Assembly (NCBI RefSeq): GCF_015706575.1
Contig: NW_024037069.1
Coordinates: forward strand, 46,102,420-46,166,419
From: Patiria miniata
Taxonomy: Eukaryota; Echinodermata; Asteroidea; Valvatida; Asterinidae
DNA: 64,000 bases
Direction: 5' to 3'
The translations under genes and the position numbers were made by a program. How positions within the stretch are numbered: the stretch's first letter is position 1; every line of letters starts with the position of its first letter. This document shows, piece by piece, positions 13,506 to 23,100 of the stretch. The notes beneath the pieces are model-generated. The model was not told the DNA's origin and did no database searches. It was given only the letters and a program-made list of their open reading frames with translations.

Positions 13506-15809
13506 TGGCTCAAGGTTACCGCGGATTCGGCCGGATTTTAGCCGCGTATTCCACCGCGTATTCAGCCGCGCATTCACCAAAAGTAAAAAAAATCTATAAT
13601 ACCTGCTGCAAAAGGTGATCTGTTTGCCAGATAGATAATTTATTTTATTCAACGAATTTTTCAAAATAAACGACAAATATCAATTTTTTTTTACGCTGTA
13701 TCACAGTTCACAATATAAGCAACCATGTCGTCAACGAGTTTTGAAAATTTGATGCAATAATTACTTATAAATTAACTGCTTAATGGGAATCATCACATTT
13801 AACGTAATTTTCGAACGCTTTTAGAGATGTTGAAAAGTAAATGCATCATTTAAAACAAAGTGTACCTCACATGTTGTCGAAAACTCATAATTTTATTGCT
13901 TAATCTACGAGATTATGTGACTGGGCACGCTTAATTTTGGTATTGGCTGCAGCCGAACACTAATTAGTGCCTAATTGGCCCCTTAAAGTGACCCCATTTT
14001 CCAGGCACTATGAGAATGCATTCTTTTCAACTGCGTATATCACTGCTCCTTTAAAACAAAGTGTGCCTCACAAATTGTCAAAAACTCATAATTTTATTGC
14101 TTAATCTACGAGATCATGCGACTGGGCACACTTAGTTTTGGTATCGGCTCGAGCCGAACACTAATTAGTGCCTAAATAGCCCGTTAAAGCGACGCTATTT
14201 TACTGCACTATTGTAATGCGTTCGTTTCTGCTGCGAATATCACTGCTTATTTAAAACAAAGTGTACCTTTATACATGTTGCCAAAAACACGCAGTTTTAT
14301 TTCATAATCTACGAGATCATATCGCTGGGTACACTTAATTCTGGTATTGGCTTCATCCAAGCACTAATTAATGCCTAATTAGCCCCTTAAATTGACCCAA
14401 TTTTCAAGGCACTATCAGCATGCATTCTTTTCAACTGCATACATCACTGGTCCTTTAAAACAAAGTGTACCTCACATGTTGTCAAAAAGTCATAATTTTA
14501 TTGAATAATCTACGAGGTCATGTGACCGGGCACACTTAATTTTGGTATTGGCTTCATCCAAGCACTCATTGGTGCCTAATTGGCCTCTTAAATTGACCCC
14601 ATTTTCCCGGCACAGAATGCATTCTTTTCAACTGCGCGTATATCACTGCTCCTTTAAAACAAAGTGTACTTCACATGTTGTGAAAAACTCATAATTTTAT
14701 TGCATAATCTACGAGATCATCTCACCGGGCACATTTAATTTTAGTATTGGCTTCATCCATGGACTAATTAGTGCATAATTAGCCCCTTAAAGTGACCCCA
14801 TTTTCGCGGCACTTTCAGAATGCATTCTTTTCAACTGCGTATATCACTGCTCCTTTAAAACAAAGTGTACCTCACAAGTTGTGAAAAACTCATCATTTTA
14901 TTGCATAATCTACGAGATAATGTCACCGGGCACACTTGAGTTTGGTATTGGCTTCATCCATGGACTAATTAGTGCATAATTAGCCACTTAAAGTGACCCC
15001 ATTTTCGCAGCACTTTCAGAATGCATTCTTTTCAACTGCATACATCACTGCTCCTTTAAAACAAAGTGTACCTCACAAGTTGCCAAAAAAAAATTATTGC
15101 ATAATCTACGAGATCATGTGACTGGCCACACTTTATTTTGTTTAAAAGGAGCAGTGATGTATGCAGTTGAAAAGAATGCATGCTAATAGTGCTGGGAAAA
15201 TAGGGTCACTTTAATAAGGGGCCAATTAGTCACTAATTAGTCCTTGGATGAAGCCAATACCAAAATTAAGTGTGCCCGGTCACATGATCTCGTAGATTAT
15301 GCAATAAAATGATGAGTTTTTGACAACATGTGAGGTACACTTTGTTTTAAAGGAGCAGTGATAAACGCAGTTGAAAAGAATGCATTCTGATAGTGCCTGG
15401 AAAATTGGGTCACTTTAAGGGGCCAATTAGGCACTAATTAGTGTTCGGCTGCAGCCAATACCAAAATTGAGTGTGCCCAGTGATGTGATCTCGTAGATTA
15501 TGCAATAAAATTATGCTTTTTTGACAACATGTGAGGTACACTTTGTTTTAAATGATGCATTTATTTTTCAACATCTCTAAAAGCGTTCGAAAATTACGTT
15601 AAATGTGATGATTCCCATTAAGCAGTTAATTTATAAGTAATTATTGCATCAAATTTTCAAAACTCGTTGACGACATGGCTGCTTATATTGTGAACTCTAT
15701 ACACCATAGAAAAATATTGATATTTGTCGTTTATTTTCAAAAATTCGCTGAATAACATAAATTATCTATCTGGAAAACGGATCACCTTTTGCAGCATGTA
15801 TAACATTTA
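13506..15809. mobile_element. Nested foldback with ~201 bp repeats (copy 2)
   Basis: Counterpart of 2199-4502 at offset 11,307, with the same internal turning point (near 15137) and the same asymmetry of seven forward against about two reverse units. The shared asymmetry shows that the nesting preceded the duplication of the whole element. Confidence 0.75.
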
Positions 15810-18800
15810 TAGGACGCCTTTAGTCCTCAATAACTGAACATCAAACATAATTCGGACATGACATTATTTTTCCTGAAATCCGCATTAAATATATAAAATA
15901 ATTGTAAATTTGGCGGTGAAAGCCCATTTTGTTATGCCATTGTCACGTGACAGATACACCCCACACACATGAAACCAAAATAGAGTGTAGGCGGGACACC
16001 ACTCTTTAAGATGCCATCGGCGATTCGACTTTTTCTCCTACACTGTTTGGTACACTTTGTCTCGAAGTTTAACTTATGTTTAATGTTGTACAACCGCAGT
16101 ACGATTTTTCTCAGGACGAGTATCACGTGATTCATAGCTGCCCTAGATCTGAAACCAAAATAGTTCATAAGAAGCCTCTAGTCCTCAATAACTGACCATC
16201 AAACATAATTTGAACTTGTTGCGTTTTCGGTACACTTTCTACTGAAATCCGCATTAAATATATAAATAAAGTAAATTTGGCGGTGAAAGCGCATTATGTT
16301 ATGCAATTGTCCTGTGAAAAAAAATACACCCCATACACCTGAAACCAAAATAGATTGTAGGCAGGACACCACTCTTTAAGATGACGTCGGCGATTTGACT
16401 TTTTCTTCTACACTGTTTGGTACACTTTGTCTCGAAGTTTAACTTAAGTTTAATGTTGTACAACCGCAAAATGCTATTTTAGTACGATTTTTCTCAGGAC
16501 GAGTATCACGTGATTCATAGGTGCCCTAGATCTGAAACCAAAATAATTCATTGGAAGCCTCTAGTCCTCAATAACTGACCATCAAACATAATCTGGACAT
16601 GTGGCATTTTCGGTACACTTTTTCCTGAAATCCGCATTAAATTTATAAAATAAAGTTAATTTGGCGGTAAAGGCGCATTTTGGTATACCATTGTCACGTG
16701 ACAGATACACCCCACACACCTGAAACCAAAATAGAGTGTAGGCGGGCTACCACTCTATCAGATGTTATCGGCGATTTGACTTTTTCTCCTACACTGTTCG
16801 GTACACTTTGTCTCGAAGTTTAACTTAAGTTTAATGTTGTACAACCGCAAAATGCTATTTTAGTACGATTTTTCTCAAGACGTGTATCACGTGATTCATA
16901 GCTGCCCTAGATCTGAAACCAAAATAGTTCATAAGAAGCCTCTAGTCCTCAATAACTGACCATCAAACATAATTTGAACATGTTGCGTTTTCGGTACACT
17001 TTCTACTGAAATCCGCATTAAATATATAAATAAAAGTAAATTTGGCGGTGAAAGCGCATTATGTTATGCAATTATTATCACGTGAAAAAAATACACCCCA
17101 TACACCTGAAACCAAAATAGAGTGTAGGCGGGACACCACTCTATCAGATGTTATCGGCGATTTGACTTTTTCTCCTACACTGTTCGGTACACTTTGTCTC
17201 GAAGTTTAACTTAAGTTTAATGTTGTACAACCGCAAAATGCTATTTTAGTACGATTTTTCTCAAGACGTGTATCACGTGATTCATAGCTGCCCTAGATCT
17301 GAAACCAAAATAGTTCATAAGAAGCCTCTAGTCCTCAATAACTGACCATCAAACATAATTTGAACATGTTGCGTTTTCGGTACACTTTCTACTGAAATCC
17401 GCATTAAATATATAAATAAAAGTAAATTTGGCGGTGAAAGCGCATTATGTTATGCAATTATTATCACGTGAAAAAAATACACCCCATACACCTGAAACCA
17501 AAATAGAGTGTAGGCGGGACACCACTCTTTAAGATGACGTCGGCGATTCGACTTTTTCTTCTACACTGTTTGGTACACTTTGTCTCGAAGTTTAACTTAA
17601 GTTTAATGTTGTACAACCGCAAAATGCTATTTTAGTACGATTTTTCTCAGGACGAGTATCACGTGATTCATAGGTGCCCTAGATCTGAAACCAAAATAGT
17701 TCATAGGAAGCCTCTAGTCCTCAATAACTGACCAATAAACATAATCTGGACATGTGGCATTTTCGGTACACTTTTTCCTGAAATCCGCATTAAATTTATA
17801 AAATAAAGTTAATTTGGCTGTAAAGGCGCATTTTGGTATGCCATTGTCACGTGACAGATACACCCCACACACCTGAAACCAAAATAGAGTGTAGGCGGGC
17901 TACCACTCTATAAGATGTTATCGGCGATTTGACTTTTTCTCCTACACTGTTCGGTACACTTTGTCTCGAAGTTTAACTTAAGTTTAATGTTGTACAACCG
18001 CAAAATGCTATTTTAGTACGATTTTTCTCAAGACGTGTTTCACGTGATTCATAGCTGCCCTAGATCTGAAACCAAAATAATTTATAGGAAGCCTCTAGTT
18101 CTCAATAACTGACCATCAAACATAATTCGGACACTTTGCATTTTAGGTACACTTTTTCCTGAAATCCGCATTAAATATATAAAATAAAGTAAATTTGGCG
18201 GTGAGAGCCCATTTTGTTATGCCATTGTCACGTGACAGATACACCCCACACACCTGAAACCAAAATAAAGTGTAGGCAGGACACCACTCTTTAAGAAGTC
18301 ATCGGCGATTGGACTTTTTCTTCTACACTGTTTGGTACACTTTGTCTCGAAGTTTAACTTAAGTTAAATGTACAACGTTACCGCAAAATGCTATTTTAGT
18401 ACGACTTTTCTCAGGACGAGTATCACGTGATTCATAGGTGCCCTAGATCTGAAACCAAAATAATTCACAGGAAGCCTCTAGTCCTCAATAACTGACCATC
18501 AAACATAATCTGGACATGTGGCATTTTCGGTACACTTTTTCCTAAAATCCGCATTAAATATATAAATAATTTAAAAGTAAATTTGGCGGTGAAAGCGCAT
18601 TATGTTTAATATGCCATTGTCACGTGACAAAATACACCCCATACACCTGAAACCAAAATAGAATGTAGTCGGGACACCACTCTTTCAGATGACTTCGGCG
18701 ATTCGACTTTTTCTCCTACACTGTTTGGTACACTTTGTCTCGAAGTTTATTAACTTAAGTTTAATGTTGTATAACCGCAAAATGCTATTCTTTAACTAGT

Positions 18801-19737
18801 ACGATTTTTCTCAGGACGAGTATCACGTGATTCATAGCTGTTCTACATCTGAAACCAAAATAATTTATAGGAAGCCTCTAGTCCTCAATATTAAACTGAC
18901 CTTCAAACGTAATTCGGACATGTTTTATTTTCGGTACACTTTTTCCTGAAATCCGCATAATAATGAAAATAAAGTAAATTTGGCGGTGAGAGCCCATTTT
19001 GTTATGCCATTATCACGTGACAGATACACCCCACACACCTGAAACCAAAATAGGGTGTAGGCGGGACACCACTCTTTAAGATGCATGCCATCGGCGATTT
19101 GACTTTTTCTTCTACACTGTTTGGTACACTTTGTCTCGAAGTTTAAGTTAAATGTACAACTTTACCGCAAAATGCTATTTTAGTACGACTTTTCTTAGGA
19201 CGAGTATCACGTGATTCATAGCTGCCCTAGATCTGAAACCAACATAATTTATAGGAAGCCTCTAGTCCTCAATAACTGACCATCAAACATAATTCGGACA
19301 TGTTGCATTTTCGGTACACTTTTTCCTGAAATCCGCATTAAATATATAAAATAAAGTAAATTTGGCTGAGAGCCCATTTTGTTATGCCATTGTTACGTGA
19401 CAGATACACCCCACACACCTGAAACCAAAATAGAGTGTAGGCGGGACACCACTCTTTAAGGTGTCATCGGCGATTTGACTTTTTCTTCTACACTGTTTGG
19501 TACACTTTGTCTCGAAGTTTAACTTAAAGTTAAATGTACAACGTTACCGCAAAATGCTATTTTAGTACGACTTTTCTCAGGACGAGTATCACGTGATTCA
19601 TAGCTGCCCTAGATCTGAAACCAAAATAATTTATAGGAAGCCTCTAGTCCTCAATAACTGACCATCAAACATAATTCGGACGTCCTTCATTTTCGGTACA
19701 CTCCTCGATGAAATCCGCATTAAATATATAAAAATTT
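15810..19737 (-). repeat. ~382 bp tandem repeat array, reverse (copy 2)
   Basis: Ten reverse units, counterpart of 4503-8430. It leads into the right terminal block. Confidence 0.88.
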
Positions 19738-19744
19738 ATCACAT

Positions 19745-19848
19745 CAATAATGTTGTTTATTGGCCTCCGTACTTTATGAATACGCGGCTGGATACACGGA
19801 TGAATACGCGGCTGTGGTATCTGGCCGAATACGCGGCCAGGTTCACTC
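19745..19848 (-). repeat. Right terminal block of giant element
   Basis: GAATACGCGGC-type motifs repeat and end in GGTTCACTC, the reverse complement of the left end. Unique DNA resumes after the TCTGCCCT target repeat. Confidence 0.85.
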
Positions 19849-19856
19849 TCTGCCCT
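19849..19856. repeat. 8 bp target-site duplication, right
   Basis: TCTGCCCT immediately follows the element and differs at one base from TCTGACCT at 8542-8549. Confidence 0.65.
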
Positions 19857-20070
19857 GGGTATAACGAACACAATGTTTTTCCCAGACGTTACTGGCAAAA
19901 GAGTACGACAAGTTAATGCTATGATATATTTCATGTCACGGAGCCTGACTATTACAACAAGTGGAGCGGTAAAATTCGATTTACGCACACGAACAACTTC
20001 TTAAACTTCAAGAAAATGTAGGAAATTGATGTCCTTTGTTCGTCCTTTTTTGGTCAAAGACATAGTAGAA
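19857..20070 (+). promoter_or_regulatory. Likely HAUS2 promoter and 5' leader
   Basis: These 214 bases of unique DNA separate the giant element from the HAUS2 start codon, so the promoter must lie here, within the element, or both. I see no strong TATA box. An in-frame upstream ATG at 20029 would add 14 residues; the ATG at 20071 is preferred because it has a G at -3 and +4 and gives a family-like short lead before the NPW motif. Confidence 0.4.
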
Positions 20071-20184
20071 ATGGAAGATAGAAGTGCATTTCAATTGTCG
20101 AATCCATGGATATCGGAAGATCGAACAACTGCGGCTGTTTGTAGCGCCATTCGTCTGGCGGAGCGAAGTGGTCATTTAAAAACG
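20071..20184 (+). CDS. HAUS2: HAUS2 exon 1
   Basis: Encodes residues 1-38 including SNPWISEDRTTAAVCSAIRL. The donor is ACG/GTAGGA, phase 0. An inverted-repeat element begins 12 bases into the intron. Confidence 0.7.
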
Positions 20185-23100
20185 GTAGGACTAGAGATTT
20201 TGGGTCAACTCGTACCCGAGTTAACTCGTACCCGAGTCAACTCGTACTCGAGTCAATTCGTACCCGAGTCAACTCGTACCCAAGTTAACTCGTACCCAAG
20301 TTAACTCGTACCCAGGTTAACTCGTACCCGAGTCAACTCGTACCCGGGTCAACTCGCACCCAGGTCAACTCGTACTCCCCTCCTTTTTTAGTTTGGAAGT
20401 ACGGATGGATGGTTAATAAAACTTCCGATTTTTCCTCAAAAACGGCGACTGAGAAATAGTAGTAATACAAATAAAGTTCAAGGATTAGTTGAAGGCGGTG
20501 GTATCAAATGTTGCTCACAATCTGGATGAAAAGGGAAAATGTACCGTTCATCGGCAAGGGCTTCATCGCGAACGGACGGGTACCACGCGGAGAACATTTT
20601 CAAAACGGCATCAGTGTGGTACTCACGAGTCGACGGAGCCCTCGCTGATAAACGGTAAATTTCACTTTTCATCCAGATCATCAGATGTGTTATTTTAAAA
20701 TTTGTGTAGTATTTTCTCTTAGTAATGATGTTTTTCCTTTCTTTTTTTCAGAGACCCTGGATCACTGAGATTGCGGAGTGACTGTGCGAACTGCTACATC
20801 TTTTTTTTTGTTCGGTCGAACGTGTTTTAAGGGCATAGTTTTCTTTTTACGAATTTAGTATTTAAGACCTTTTTTTATTAAAGAAAGCTGCTATTAAAAA
20901 ATGAATTTTGTAATGTAAAAGTAATAGTTTTCAACGTTCACTCACTCCATTTTTGGCATCATTTATTGAATAAAAACTGCACATGGCACAAATCTCTTTG
21001 GGAAGATTGGGGGCCCTGAAAGTACAAATCTGAAGAGAAAATATATTACAGGAAACTTAAAAGAGTCACACGGACATCGTTATTTAATTTATAATGATTC
21101 TTTAATATGTTGGTCATTTTTTGTACAATTATTTCGGTAAATGTCGTAAAACAAATCTTGTGCAGCTCAAATAAAGTTTCTGCGATAAGTTCAACTAGAA
21201 TATTATTTTGGTAACAGAAATGTAGGATTTTTAATTATTTGTTTACATTTGAGGCATCAATTAAACACGATAAAGTTTCATTCAGAGATGCTCTTTCTAT
21301 AAGTTTTAGGGGACCAATTTGTTAGTTGATCCTTGGGTGTGAACGATTGTTTGACATTAGCAAATTGTAATTCAATAAATTGATAAAAGCATGCATACTT
21401 TGGGTAGAACATTTATTTGAAGTATGAAAATTAGCCCCGTATTAAATATGTACAACTACAACTTACACCAAGGCCTAATGCCGTTGAAAAACGGCGAAGG
21501 TTCCGACACTAACTACGCGACGGCAAAAACACCGTGCACGCACAACCACTTTGACCGGCGAGTGTGCGCACAGGACCGTGCACGGTACGACCACGTTGAC
21601 CGATGAGTGCGCGCCGCGCACAGGCCCGGCAAAAACGATATCACCGTGCACGGACGACCACGTGGACCGGCGAGTGCGCGCACAGGCCCGGCAAAAACGA
21701 TATCACTGTGCACGGCGGTACGACCACGTTGACCGGCGAGTGCGCGCACAGGCCCGGCAAAAACGATATCACTGTGCACGGCGGTACGACCACGTTGACC
21801 GGCGAGTGCGCGCACAGGCTCGGCACAAACGATGTTGCACGGACATCCCTCCGATATTGCGTATGTTTCACTGATTTTCTTTTCGAAAATAGGCAACTAT
21901 TTTGAGCTGCGGGTACGAGTTGACTCGGGTACGAGTCAACCCGGGTACGACTTGACTCGGGTACGAGTTGACTGGGGTACGACTTGACTCGGGTACGACC
22001 TAACTCGGGTACGACTTGACTTGGGTGTCAATTTTGGGGTACGAGTTGACTCGGGTACGAGTTAACTCGGGTACGAGTTGACCCATTTCCGGACTGGACA
22101 CAGGGCAATGGCATGGGTCATGGCGCGGGCGCGTATGCGTAGGCCTCGCCCTAGCCGAATGCGCCATCGGTGGATCTGCGCAATTGGGTGATCGCGCTGC
22201 GCTATGTGATCTATCGTTCACAGAATTGACCTATCGCCGTCGAGTTAGCCACGCCCCTTAGTCAGCCAATGCAGTCTTTGCGGTACAACATGCCTAAGTT
22301 TTGTTTGTGTCAAATTTTGGGCGTTCCGCGTCCATTTGTCGTGTTTGTGTAATCGGAATGGTAATCCTTACTTTTAGGACACCTCTATTTTTTACGAGTT
22401 CTGTTCAAAACTGACTTTTGCAGATGTCTGTCCAGTACCAAAGTGACTTTTGCAGTCAGTCTTTTTTCTTCACATAAATAAACTCATGTTAGTTGCAATT
22501 TTGAAAGCACTGTCAAAGAAAATGTGAATTTCCTACTTTTTTCGCAGTCAGACGTGCATGTTGTAGTTCTCACCACAACACAGTAAAAGCCCTACATAAT
22601 GAAAGCCCAATGCAATGCTGATTGGCTGCTAAAAAATAAATAAGATGTTTATTTTATCAGCCAATCAGCATCGAGCTTTCATCGCATCGAGCTTTCACGT
22701 TTGCCATCTTGGATTTTGAGTCTGTTTTCTGGTTGTCATCGTCGTCTTTTACCCCCGAATTTCCCTCATGAATCAAAGCCCTGCCCTCTTTCCACAAAAT
22801 TAAACCTGCTGATGTTCAAGAAGGTGTCATTGCCAATTGTTCAGATGTGCCAAGAAATATCAGAATGTCAATTTTGAGTGTCATTTAGTTAACTGTTTTG
22901 GTGAGTCTTTCCCTTCCTATACGGGAACGGGGTCCTAAAAGTAAGGATTACCATTGGAATATTACAAGCTGCGTTGACGTGATTCTAACGCGATTCTAAC
23001 GCTTGCGAGTAGGCCACGCCCCTTAGACAACCTTGGAGTTTTTGTAGAAATTTGTGTACACTAAGTTTTGTTTGTCTCAGATTTTGAAGTACCGAAAGCT

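Larger units (their letters stand above)
8550..19848. mobile_element. Giant foldback element, complete copy 2 (11,299 bp)
   Basis: The element begins GAGTGAACCTGGCCGCG and ends with its reverse complement, flanked by 8 bp duplications (7/8). Inside are ~100 bp terminal blocks with four GCCGCGTATTC-type motifs, 12 forward ~382 bp units, the nested foldback (13506-15809) and 10 reverse units. Nearly all of it can pair with itself. Eight-base target duplications are known for hAT and P transposons and occur among Mutator and Merlin types, so the superfamily is not settled. The architecture (long inverted ends built of tandem repeats) resembles Drosophila FB and sea urchin TU elements, as known from the literature. 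No coding capacity was seen, so it would need a transposase in trans. Confidence 0.8.

Noticed and set aside
1-19848. CRISPR-like or ordinary satellite array
   Set aside because: Units are contiguous without unique spacers, DNA is eukaryotic, and the array has defined inverted termini with target repeats.
20752-20790. Possible terminal exon after a CAG (RPWITEIAE then stop) inside the 20196-22090 element
   Set aside because: No matching upstream exon; it lies within a mobile element and HAUS2 phases are satisfied without it.
21513-21905. Overlapping long ORFs on both strands
   Set aside because: Produced by the 66 bp minisatellite, whose length is a multiple of three.
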